Shown here piece by piece: positions 50,012 to 58,372 of a stretch of 64,000 bases of DNA (its first letter is position 1; the number at the start of each line of letters is the position of its first letter). Both the position numbers and the translations under genes were made by a program. The stretch is from NCBI GenBank assembly GCA_910586855.1, contig CAJUJH010000002.1:124001-188000 (forward strand), in the 5' to 3' direction. This DNA comes from Candidatus Gastranaerophilales bacterium. Its GTDB lineage: Bacteria > Cyanobacteriota > Vampirovibrionia > Gastranaerophilales > Gastranaerophilaceae. The notes under the pieces are model-generated. The model was given only the letters and a program-made list of their open reading frames with translations. It did not search any database and had not been told where the DNA came from.

Positions 50012-52441
50012 ATGAAAAACGAATTACTTGTAAAACTTATTAATAAAATCAATTTTGATTATGCTAATCATTTTGAATTAGCTGTTGCAAGAGAACTATC
50101 ATTTGTTCCTATTAATATGCAGGGCGATGCTTTTTTTGTAGCAGTATCTGCAGCATCAGATAAGGCAAAGATTAGTGAATATATCAAAACTGTTTTTGAT
50201 TCTAGAATTGAATTTATATTCTTATCCGAAGCGAATTTTGAAATTTTATTTAATGATTTTTTAAAGGTTTTTAATTCTAAGTATGGAAATGTTAATTTAA
50301 GTTCTCATTCTGAATTAAGTGCTGAAAATACAAATGAAATTGATATTGACGCTTTGCCTGATGCTAATAACCATGCTGTTGAACCAGAGGTTATTCCTTT
50401 TGATAATAATTCCGGTATGGGTACAGTTGATATTGATTCACTTGAAGATATTGATATCTCCATGTCAGGCTCTTCGGTAGCTGTTAAGACAAAGGTGCAG
50501 CAAATGCCTCCCAATATACAGCAGCCTAAAAAAGTTTTACAACCAAAACCTCTTGGTGATGAGCCGGATTTAACAATTGAAGACGAACCGGATGAAGAGG
50601 AAAATATTCCTCAGCATAATGAGCCAAGAAGAGAAGCACAAAGAAGACCTCAAGGTGCAAAGCCGGGTGCTGGTATTAAAAAACAACTTAAGCCTATAAG
50701 TGCTGTTAAATCTCCAAAAAGCAAAAGAATTGGTGAGATTTTAATGGAAGAAGGTCTTTTAAGTGAGAAACAATTAACTATTGCGCTTGCTGAAGCTAAG
50801 GTGTTAGATGTTCCATTAGGTTCTGTCCTTGTTAAGCTTGGCTTTGTTACAATTAAGCAGTTAAAAGAAGCTTTGGGTGCACAGATGGGCTTGAAGCTGG
50901 CTTCTGCTGACCAATTAAAAGCGCTTCCTACTGCAATTTCTGTTTTACCTGAAGATTTTGTTAAGGTAAACAGAGTAATTCCTTTATCTATGACCGATAA
51001 AACTCTTGTTGTAGGTATGGTTAATCCTAAAGACACAAGAGTTATTGATGAAATTGTTTATCAAACAGGTTTGAAGCCTACAATTATGATGATTACTCAC
51101 TTTGAGTATGAAAATTTTGTACAAACATACTATCAAACTGATAAACAAGAAACTGACAGAATCTTAGAACAGATTGAAAAAGAAAAATCCGATGTAGTAA
51201 ATGAAGATACTCTTTGGGAACAAGTTGAAAAAGAGATTCAAGATACTACAGGTACTGTTTCTAAGTTTGCTAATAAAATTATTACATCTGCAATTGACCA
51301 AAAGGCTTCAGACATCCATATTGAGCCTAGAAATGAAGGTTATGTTGTAAGATACAGGGTGGATGGCGCCTTAAAAGAAGTACTTAAAATACCTCAAAAG
51401 GTTGAGAGTGCTGTTATTTCGAGGTTCAAAGTTCTTGCCCGTATGAATATTGCAGAGCACAGACGTGCACAAGACGGTAGCTTTACTATTAAATATAAAA
51501 AACTACAGTTTGACTTCCGTATCAACACTCTTCCTGTAAATGGCAGAGAAAAGATGGTAATCAGGGTATTGGCTCCTGCAGTTACTTCTATGGAAGGTAT
51601 GGGAAATGATATTCAAATTGACGGTGCTTCTAAAGAAGATATTGAAAAAATCAGATATTTGATTTCTGCTCCAAACGGTATACTTTTAACCTCAGGTCCT
51701 ACCGGTTCCGGTAAAACAACAACTCTTTATGCACTTTTAAAATCATTAAATAAAGAGGATGTTAATATTACAACAATTGAAGACCCGGTTGAAATTAAGC
51801 TTGAAGGCGTTAACCAATCTGCTGTTAACCCTAAAGCCGGTATTACATTTGCTTCTTCATTAAGAGCAATATTAAGACAAGACCCTGACGTAATTCTGGT
51901 TGGTGAGATTCGTGACTTTGAAACATTAGAAGTTGCAATTTCTGCTTCCTTAACCGGTCACCTTGTATTAAGTACGGTTCACACAAACTCTGCTTCTGCT
52001 ACAGTTACAAGGTTGATTGAAATGGGTGCAAAAGATTATCTTGTATCTTCGACCCTAAATGGTGTTTTGGCGCAAAGGCTTGTTAGAAAACTTTGTCCTG
52101 AATGTAAAGAAGCGTATACGCCAACTTTAGAAGATGCTAAAAAGATTCTGGTTGACCCTCTTGAAATCCAGGAATTTATGAAGCACAAAATATACAGAGC
52201 GCGCGGCTGCGAGTTCTGTAATAATACAGGCTATAAGGGCAGAACTGCGGTTCTTGAAATCCTTGTTGTAAACAACGATTTGAAAAAACTTATAGCACAG
52301 CGTGCGCACGATGTTGAAATTGAAGAATATGCCGTAAAACATGGTATGAGAACTCTTGATAAGGCTTGCATTGAGCATATTAAAAACGGCGTAACTTCTA
52401 TTGATGAATTTGTTAGAATTTTAGGATTGGCTGGTGAATAA
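50012..52441 (+). CDS. Type II secretion/type IV pilus assembly ATPase (GspE/PilB)
   Basis: 809 residues, longer than usual because of an acidic/proline-rich insert at about 95-230. An MshEN/GspE N-terminal domain (about 238-375: RIGEILMEEGLLSEKQL) may bind nucleotide or c-di-GMP. The ATPase core has ASDIHIEPR, Walker A GPTGSGKTTTLYALL (about 567), the Asp box, Walker B DPDVILVGEIRD (about 632) and TGHLVLSTVHTN. Tetracysteine zinc site CPEC...CEFC (about 697-733). It powers pilin or pseudopilin polymerisation. No retraction ATPase PilT is in the window. Its stop overlaps the gspF start by one base. Confidence 0.94.
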   Translation: MKNELLVKLINKINFDYANHFELAVARELSFVPINMQGDAFFVAVSAASDKAKISEYIKTVFDSRIEFIFLSEANFEILFNDFLKVFNSKYGNVNLSSHSELSAENTNEIDIDALPDANNHAVEPEVIPFDNNSGMGTVDIDSLEDIDISMSGSSVAVKTKVQQMPPNIQQPKKVLQPKPLGDEPDLTIEDEPDEEENIPQHNEPRREAQRRPQGAKPGAGIKKQLKPISAVKSPKSKRIGEILMEEGLLSEKQLTIALAEAKVLDVPLGSVLVKLGFVTIKQLKEALGAQMGLKLASADQLKALPTAISVLPEDFVKVNRVIPLSMTDKTLVVGMVNPKDTRVIDEIVYQTGLKPTIMMITHFEYENFVQTYYQTDKQETDRILEQIEKEKSDVVNEDTLWEQVEKEIQDTTGTVSKFANKIITSAIDQKASDIHIEPRNEGYVVRYRVDGALKEVLKIPQKVESAVISRFKVLARMNIAEHRRAQDGSFTIKYKKLQFDFRINTLPVNGREKMVIRVLAPAVTSMEGMGNDIQIDGASKEDIEKIRYLISAPNGILLTSGPTGSGKTTTLYALLKSLNKEDVNITTIEDPVEIKLEGVNQSAVNPKAGITFASSLRAILRQDPDVILVGEIRDFETLEVAISASLTGHLVLSTVHTNSASATVTRLIEMGAKDYLVSSTLNGVLAQRLVRKLCPECKEAYTPTLEDAKKILVDPLEIQEFMKHKIYRARGCEFCNNTGYKGRTAVLEILVVNNDLKKLIAQRAHDVEIEEYAVKHGMRTLDKACIEHIKNGVTSIDEFVRILGLAGE

Positions 52442-53658
52442 TGCCGTTATTTGCATATATAGCGTTAAAAAACAATAAAACGATTGTCAGAGGCAAAATT
52501 GAAGCTGATGATGTTAAATCTGCCCGTGAAGGAATTAAAAAACAAGGGCTTTTGCCTACAAAGATTATTGATGAAACAAATAAAAATGCATCTGAGCAGG
52601 TAATTAAGCTTGCAAAGGCTAATTTAAAACCAATGTCTTTGAAGGACAAAATTGAGTTTACATCTACTTTGCAAATTCTTACTGCTACAGGTATTCCTAT
52701 TATTGAAACTTTGGTGTTTATGGAAAATAACGCCGAAGCTGTTGCAATAAGAGACATTGCCTATGAATTAAGAAGAAATATTATTGCAGGTTCTACACTT
52801 GCTGAGACACTTGAAAAATACAGAAGCATTTTTGGACGTGTTTATGTCGGCTTGGTTAAAGCCGGGGAAGATTCCGGAGAATTGGATAAAACACTTGCCA
52901 GAATGTTGGAATTATTAAAAAAGCAAGATGCTATTAAAAGTAAAGTAATTGGTGCGCTTGTTTATCCTTGCTTCGTTGTAGTTTTAGCTATGGTCGTTGT
53001 TACCATCATGCTTGTGTTTGTATTCCCTGCTTTTGAATCAATGTTTGATGCTTTGGATAGAGAATTGCCACTTGCAACGCAAATATGTATAGGCTTAGGT
53101 AACTTTATGCGTAAGTTCTGGTTTGTGCCTATCGGCGGTATATTCTTGTTTATTTGGGGCGTTAGAAAATTATTTACAACTGAATCTACAAGAAAAATCA
53201 TAGACAGATATATTTTAAGAATACCTTTGCTTTCAGATTTGATGAGATATGCAAACTTTTCAAACTTCCTTGCAGTATTACAGGTTGCATACGATGCTGG
53301 TATTCCTGTTGTAGACTGTTTGTATCTTTCAAACTTAACGATGGATAACGTGATTTTGAAACAGGCAATTTTAAGCGCAGCTTCAAAAGTACAACAAGGT
53401 ATTCACTTATCAATTGCTTTAAGAAGTACAAAACAAATACCAAATATGATGTTGTTTATGATAGCAACAGGTGAACAGTCAGGTCGTTTAGGCGAAATGT
53501 TATATCACTGTACAACATTTATCGACAGAAAACTTGATGATATCATTGATAAATTTACAAAACTGGTTGAGCCTGCTTTGTTAATCTTTATCGGCGGCAT
53601 TGTTCTATTCCTTGCGCTATCATTATATATGCCTCTATTTGCAGCATATCAACAATAA
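52441..53658 (+). CDS. Inner-membrane platform protein (GspF/PilC)
   Basis: 405 residues, family length, with the duplicated cytoplasmic GspF domains (about 70-190 and 270-395) and three membrane helices (about 175-200, 220-240 and 370-395). Motifs include FTSTLQILTATGIPIIETL, LVKAGEDSGELDKTLARM and a second copy IATGEQSGRLGEMLYH. It is the docking platform for the assembly ATPase. ATG overlaps the upstream TAA (TAATG), and a terminator closes the cluster at 53681. No pilin or prepilin peptidase is adjacent. Confidence 0.95.
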   Translation: MPLFAYIALKNNKTIVRGKIEADDVKSAREGIKKQGLLPTKIIDETNKNASEQVIKLAKANLKPMSLKDKIEFTSTLQILTATGIPIIETLVFMENNAEAVAIRDIAYELRRNIIAGSTLAETLEKYRSIFGRVYVGLVKAGEDSGELDKTLARMLELLKKQDAIKSKVIGALVYPCFVVVLAMVVVTIMLVFVFPAFESMFDALDRELPLATQICIGLGNFMRKFWFVPIGGIFLFIWGVRKLFTTESTRKIIDRYILRIPLLSDLMRYANFSNFLAVLQVAYDAGIPVVDCLYLSNLTMDNVILKQAILSAASKVQQGIHLSIALRSTKQIPNMMLFMIATGEQSGRLGEMLYHCTTFIDRKLDDIIDKFTKLVEPALLIFIGGIVLFLALSLYMPLFAAYQQ

Positions 53659-53680
53659 GGAAAATGAAAAAGATAGATTT

Positions 53681-53707
53681 AAAGCCCCTTAAAATAAGGG
53701 GCTTTTT
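53681..53707 (+). terminator. Terminator of the pilus/secretion cluster
   Basis: 11-bp stem AAAGCCCCTTA / TAAGGGGCTTT with a 3-base loop and a T5 run, 22 bp after gspF. Confidence 0.85.
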
Positions 53708-53752
53708 GTTTTATGTTTACTGTTTAAGACAGTTTTTAAAAATTAAAAGGTT

Positions 53753-55003
53753 TTATAAAGCTTCTTTTATGCCTGTTTCCATAATATTGAAAACCTTTTC
53801 TAGGCTCTCATTTGAAATACAATAAGGAGGCATTACATAAACCGTATTTCCCAAAGGGCGAAGCAATACGCCGTTTTTTCTAAAGTATTCATAAAGTTTT
53901 ACGCCTATATTTGAAACATAATCATTTCCTGTGTGATTTACCTCATATGCAAATATGTCTCCCAGGGTACGTACATTTTTGCATCCAAGATTTTTAAATC
54001 TTTCAATTTGTGTTTGGTAAAAATCATTAATTCTTTTAACATCTTTCAAAATATCATTATTTTGCCATATTTCAAGGTTTGCACATGCTGCAGCGCAGGC
54101 TATAGGGTTTGCAGTGTATGATGAAGAATGGAAAAACATTTTTGCTTTGTCATCCGATAAAAAGGCATTATATATTTCTTTTGTGCATACTGTTGCAGCA
54201 AGAGGAATTGAGCCTCCTGTTAAACCTTTTGAAAGACAGATTATATCAGGCATTATATTTGTTTGATTAAAAGCAAACATTGTGCCTGTTCTTCCAAAGC
54301 CTGTCATTACTTCATCCAGGGCAAAAATTACACCATATTCTTTTGATAATTTATACAGTTCATCAATTACATATGGCGGGTAAAAAAACATTCCACCGGA
54401 GCCTAAAACAAGGGGTTCTAAAATTATTGCGCCAATTTCTCCTCCCTTTTTTTCAAGTAAATCTTTGTAATATTTAATAGTTTCTTCTTCTTTGCCGGGG
54501 GCAGGGTATGGGATTCTTTCAACATCAAACAGCATTTTTGTGTATGGTTCATTAAAAACGCTCCTTGCACCTGATGCCATTCCGCCAAAGGTGTCTCCGT
54601 GGTAGGAATGTTCCATGGCTACAATTTTTGAGCGTTTTTGCCCTTTGTTGTAATGGTAGCCTACTGCCATTTTTAAAGCCACTTCAACACTTGTAGAACC
54701 AGAGTCAGAGAAAAATATATGTGTAAAATTTTCAGGTAAAAATTTGCTCAAACGTTCTGCTACATTTAGTGCAGGTTTATGGGTAAAGCCTGCAAAAATT
54801 ATCTGGTGTAGTTTTTCTGCTTCTTTTTGAATAGTTTTTGTGATAACCGGGTTTTTGTGTCCAAGTGTATTTACCCACCAGGAAGATATTCCGTCAATTA
54901 TTTTTTCGCCGGTTTTTGTTATTAAAAATTCGTTTTCAGATGTTTTAATTTCAATAATTGGTTCATTTAATCCATGTTGTGTAAAAGGATGCCATATTTG
55001 CAT
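53753..55003 (-). CDS. bioA: Adenosylmethionine-8-amino-7-oxononanoate aminotransferase
   Basis: 416 residues. A PLP class III aminotransferase that makes 7,8-diaminopelargonate in biotin synthesis. Motifs are IWHPFTQHG (substrate Trp/Tyr region), DGISSWWVNTLGH, SDSGSTSVEVALKMA (about residue 105), EHSYHGDTFG, FALDEVMTGFGRTG (about 242) and the PLP lysine in CLSKGLTGGS (about 273). The start is MQIWHPF at 55003 with AGGGGG upstream; a frame extension to 55033 is unsupported. Other bio genes are not adjacent, but birA and a biotin enzyme occur at 1.8-5.4 kb. Confidence 0.95.
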   Translation of the reverse strand: MQIWHPFTQHGLNEPIIEIKTSENEFLITKTGEKIIDGISSWWVNTLGHKNPVITKTIQKEAEKLHQIIFAGFTHKPALNVAERLSKFLPENFTHIFFSDSGSTSVEVALKMAVGYHYNKGQKRSKIVAMEHSYHGDTFGGMASGARSVFNEPYTKMLFDVERIPYPAPGKEEETIKYYKDLLEKKGGEIGAIILEPLVLGSGGMFFYPPYVIDELYKLSKEYGVIFALDEVMTGFGRTGTMFAFNQTNIMPDIICLSKGLTGGSIPLAATVCTKEIYNAFLSDDKAKMFFHSSSYTANPIACAAACANLEIWQNNDILKDVKRINDFYQTQIERFKNLGCKNVRTLGDIFAYEVNHTGNDYVSNIGVKLYEYFRKNGVLLRPLGNTVYVMPPYCISNESLEKVFNIMETGIKEAL

Positions 55004-55084
55004 AAAAATTCCCCCTCTGATTTTTATTTTCATGTTACTATAAAGATACTTTATAGAGTGAAGAATAATTTAAGGAGTTTTATT

Positions 55085-55867
55085 ATGACAAGAAAACCGA
55101 TTATTGCCGGTAACTGGAAAATGCACAACAATTGCGCTCAATCAAAAGAGTTAATTAAAGGTATTAAAGAAAAAGTTGATGGTCTTGATATTGCAAAATT
55201 ACCTGAAATTGTTGTAGCGCCTGTATTTACATCGTTAGGTGCTGTAAATGAAGAAATTTGCCACTGCGGATGCGGCAGAATTAAACTGGCTGCTCAAAAT
55301 GTTTATTTTGAACCAAAAGGTGCTTTCACTGGTGAAATTTCCATTGATATGTTAAAGGATTTTGAAGTTTCATATATTATAATTGGACACTCTGAACGCC
55401 GCCAATACTTTGGTGAAACAGATGAGATGATTAATAAAAAAGCAAAAGTTATTTTAGATAACGGTATTATTCCGATTATCTGCTGTGGTGAAACTTTAGA
55501 ACAAAGAGAACAAGGCGTAACTGATGCTCACATAGCAAAACAAATTTCTGAAGCTCTAAAAGGTTTGAGTGCCGAAGAAGTTGCAAAATCAGTTATAGCA
55601 TATGAACCTATCTGGGCTATCGGTACAGGCAAAACCTGTGATTCAACTGAAGCAAACAGAGTAATCAAACACATTAGAAGCGTTGTTGAAAAAGAAGCAG
55701 GAAAAGAAGCCGCAGATGCTATCAGAATTTTATACGGCGGTTCTGTGAAACCTGAAACAATTGCTGAACAAATGGCTCAATCTGATATTGACGGTGCTCT
55801 TGTTGGCGGAGCAAGCTTAAAAGCTGACAGCTTTGCAGATATTGTTAAAGGTGCTATGGCAAAATAA
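55085..55867 (+). CDS. tpiA: Triosephosphate isomerase
   Basis: 260 residues. Glycolytic enzyme with AGNWKMHNN (Lys about 13), IIGHSERRQYFGE (His about 103), AYEPIWAIGTGKT (Glu about 175) and the phosphate loop ILYGGSVKPET and GALVGGASLK. A short Cys-rich insertion HCGCGR near residue 62 is unusual. ATG 55085 is set by TAAGGAG upstream; the frame reaches back over bioA but without merit. A terminator follows. Confidence 0.97.
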   Translation: MTRKPIIAGNWKMHNNCAQSKELIKGIKEKVDGLDIAKLPEIVVAPVFTSLGAVNEEICHCGCGRIKLAAQNVYFEPKGAFTGEISIDMLKDFEVSYIIIGHSERRQYFGETDEMINKKAKVILDNGIIPIICCGETLEQREQGVTDAHIAKQISEALKGLSAEEVAKSVIAYEPIWAIGTGKTCDSTEANRVIKHIRSVVEKEAGKEAADAIRILYGGSVKPETIAEQMAQSDIDGALVGGASLKADSFADIVKGAMAK

Positions 55868-55893
55868 GCCCATAACTTTTATAGATAAAATTT

Positions 55894-55922
55894 AAGCCCT
55901 CTTTATTTTTTAAGGGGGCTTT
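55894..55922 (+). terminator. Terminator of tpiA
   Basis: AAGCCC / GGGGCTT stem with an AT-rich loop followed by a T-rich stretch, 27 bp after tpiA. Confidence 0.7.
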
Positions 55923-55960
55923 TATTTATTGAATCAAACCTTCTTCTTTTAACTTAAGGT

Positions 55961-56179
55961 TTATTTGTCAAATTCTAAAAGCTTATACGGCTCAATGTTT
56001 AATGCTTTTGCAATAGCGTTAATTTTCGTAAGGGTGGTGTCGCTTCTTGCATGTTCAATATTTGCAATGGCTGCCGGGGTTACATCGGTTTCAATTGCAA
56101 GCTTAAATTGGGAAATATTCTTTAACTTTCTGTATTTTCTAATGTTTTTCCCAACTTTTAATACAAAATCCTTGTCCAT
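55961..56179 (-). CDS. Small XRE-family HTH regulator
   Basis: 72 residues, a single helix-turn-helix: VGKNIRKYRKLKNISQFKLAI, TDVTPAAIANIEHARSDTT and KINAIAKALNIEPYKLLEF. TATAAT (56191-56186) ends 6 nt before the ATG, with no SD. The divergent interval with the microprotein at 56256 contains short repeats (AGTACT, TAGTAC, TATAGTAT) that could be its operator. Confidence 0.9.
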   Translation of the reverse strand: MDKDFVLKVGKNIRKYRKLKNISQFKLAIETDVTPAAIANIEHARSDTTLTKINAIAKALNIEPYKLLEFDK

Positions 56180-56255
56180 TTTTTAATTATAGTGCACAAT
56201 TGTCTGTGAGTACTCTACTAATAGTACCATACTTATAGTATATAAAGGAACAAAA

Positions 56256-56426
56256 ATGAAGAAAAATTCTTATGAATATTTAATTTATGCAACGGATGAA
56301 GTTTATAAAAAGATTGATGCTGCATCAAGCACGCTGTGCAGACTGAAAGATACCGTATCTCAAATGTCAGAGCTTATAAGAGTTGAATTTCAAACAAAAT
56401 ATGATAAAAAACCTTCTAATGATTAA
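56256..56426 (+). CDS. 56-residue small protein divergent from the XRE regulator
   Basis: ATG at 56256 with AAAGGA 6 nt upstream; encodes KKNSYEYLIYATDEVYKKID, then AASSTLCRLKDTVSQMSEL, ending KYDKKPSND. Helical, charged and soluble. It ends 1 bp before the metW stop on the opposite strand. The divergent arrangement with a small HTH gene suggests it is controlled by that regulator. No family is recognised. Confidence 0.6.
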   Translation: MKKNSYEYLIYATDEVYKKIDAASSTLCRLKDTVSQMSELIRVEFQTKYDKKPSND

Positions 56427-56427
56427 T

Positions 56428-57036
56428 TTATCTTGACACTACAAAAATTACCTCTTCTGAGAAGAAGTTTGTAATGGTGCGGATGAGAATGCCTGAGCGG
56501 GCTTTACTGTGTGTAAGATATACTGATTTTAGAATTTTAATATTTCGTTTTTTACAAAATTCAAAAAAATCATTTACAGTCATAAGGTGAATATTTGGGG
56601 TATTATACCATTCATAAGGCAGAGCTTTTGATTTTGGCATTTTACCTTTAAATAAAAGATAAAAACGCACCTTCCAATAGGCAAAGTTTGGAAAACTGAC
56701 AACTGCTTTTTTTGCAACGCGCAGCATTTCATCCATAACAAGGTCCGGTTTTTCGGTTGATTGCAAGGTTTGGTTTAAAATTGCATAGTCAAAGCTTTTA
56801 TCCGGAAATTGTTTTAGTCCTTCATCAATATCCCCCTGAATTACGGCAACACCTTTATCCAGAGCTTTTATAACCTCATCTTTATTTATTTCAACACCGA
56901 CACCTGTTACGTTTTTTTCTTTTATCAACTTTGAAAAAAGAGTGCCATCTCCTGAACCTAAATCTAAAATCCTTGAATTTTCAGGGATTATATCTGTTAC
57001 AACTTCGTAGTTTAATTGGGTTGTTTGAATGCTCAA
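56428..57036 (-). CDS. metW: Methionine biosynthesis protein MetW
   Basis: 202 residues, SAM-methyltransferase fold. ILDLGSGDGTLF (about 25), GVGVEINKDEVI, VIQGDIDEGLKQFPDKSFDY, NQTLQSTEKPD and the family-specific SFPNFAYWKVRFYLLFKGKMP (about 115). MetW partners MetX. It begins with TTG sharing bases with the metX TGA (TTGA), preceded by GGGGAGGAG inside metX, so the two are coupled. Confidence 0.95.
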   Translation of the reverse strand: MSIQTTQLNYEVVTDIIPENSRILDLGSGDGTLFSKLIKEKNVTGVGVEINKDEVIKALDKGVAVIQGDIDEGLKQFPDKSFDYAILNQTLQSTEKPDLVMDEMLRVAKKAVVSFPNFAYWKVRFYLLFKGKMPKSKALPYEWYNTPNIHLMTVNDFFEFCKKRNIKILKSVYLTHSKARSGILIRTITNFFSEEVIFVVSR

Positions 57037-58205
57037 GATTTCTCCTCCCCTTCAACAGGATTTTGAGGTACGGTTTGTAGATAAACTTCATTATCAGGCT
57101 CATCCTTTTTTAAGAAACTTTTTATAATTTTTGTTTGTTCTTTGTATTCAATTAAAAATGCATCATGTCCGCAAGGGCTTTTTAATTCTATAAATGAAAC
57201 TTCTTTGCCTGCTCCAATCAAGGCTGAGACCATTTCTTTAGATTGTTCTGTCGTAAAAAGCCAATCGGAATCAAAGCAAATTATCAAAAACCTTGAATTA
57301 CTTTGCTTGAAGGCATTTTCAAGGGTGCCGAATTTTGAACCCGGGTCATAGTAGTCTATTGCTTTTGTAATATAAAGGTAACTATTCGCATCAAAGCGGT
57401 CTACAAAGATTCTGCCCTGGTATTCAAGATAGCTTTCAACCTGAAAATCTACACCAAAATCAAAATTTGGCTTATCTTTAAAATCCCTGCCAAATTTTGT
57501 GTGCATGGCTTCTTCGCAAAGATAGGTGATGTGCCCTACCATTCTTGCAATCGCAAGCCCGTAATCAGGGGTATTTTCTTTATTGTAATAGTCGCCGTTA
57601 TTAAAGAATTTATCTGAAATTATAGCATTTCGCCCTACAGCATTAAAAGCAATAGCTTGAGCTGAAAGACGTGCTGTGGATGCTATTATTATTGTGGTTT
57701 TTACTAAATCAGGATGTTTGATTGACCATTCCATAGCCTGCATGCCGCCCATAGAGCCGCCTACGACTATCATTTTTTTAACGCCTAAAAAATCTATAAG
57801 TTTTTTTTGAACCTTAATAATATCTTCAACCGTAATAACAGGGAAAGAATGTCCGTAAGGCTCTCCTGTATCAGGGTTAATTGAGCATGGACCAGTTGTC
57901 CCTCTGCACCCGCCCAAAATATTTGATGAAATTACAAAAAATTTATTGGTATCAAATGCTTTATTTGGACCAATCATTGTATCCCACCAGCCCGGTTTTT
58001 TATCATCAGGGCTGTTATAGCCTGCGGCATGGGCATCTGCAGTCAGGGCATGGCATACAAGAATTGCATTATCACAGGATTCATTTAGTTTGCCATATGT
58101 TTCATAGGCGATTTGAATGTTTTTTAGAGTTTTGCCGCACTCAAGCAAAATCTCATCATCAAATTTGCAATACTTTGTTTGTACGATTCCTACACTGTTT
58201 TCCAT
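57033..58205 (-). CDS. metX: Homoserine O-acetyltransferase (MetX family)
   Basis: 390 residues, alpha/beta hydrolase. Activates homoserine for methionine synthesis using an acyl-CoA. Catalytic triad: Ser in VVGGSMGGMQAMEW (about 147), Asp in CFDSDWLFT (about 315), His in CGHDAFLIE (about 347). NILGGCRGTTGPCSI is a family block. Acetyl versus succinyl specificity cannot be settled by eye. TAAAAT (58217-58212) ends 6 nt before the ATG, with no SD. Forms a two-gene operon with metW. Confidence 0.94.
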   Translation of the reverse strand: MENSVGIVQTKYCKFDDEILLECGKTLKNIQIAYETYGKLNESCDNAILVCHALTADAHAAGYNSPDDKKPGWWDTMIGPNKAFDTNKFFVISSNILGGCRGTTGPCSINPDTGEPYGHSFPVITVEDIIKVQKKLIDFLGVKKMIVVGGSMGGMQAMEWSIKHPDLVKTTIIIASTARLSAQAIAFNAVGRNAIISDKFFNNGDYYNKENTPDYGLAIARMVGHITYLCEEAMHTKFGRDFKDKPNFDFGVDFQVESYLEYQGRIFVDRFDANSYLYITKAIDYYDPGSKFGTLENAFKQSNSRFLIICFDSDWLFTTEQSKEMVSALIGAGKEVSFIELKSPCGHDAFLIEYKEQTKIIKSFLKKDEPDNEVYLQTVPQNPVEGEEKS

Positions 58206-58372
58206 GAGCCCATTTTATCATATTTTTAATACTTAGGTTAGGTTTTTTATCAAACTTTAGTATAAAATTTTTAACTTTTTTAAAGAATTTTATAAAAAAG
58301 GCAAAAGTTTTTTAAAAAGCTGCCGATATATAACATGTGAAGAGATAATCTTATATTTTTTAGGAAATAGTA

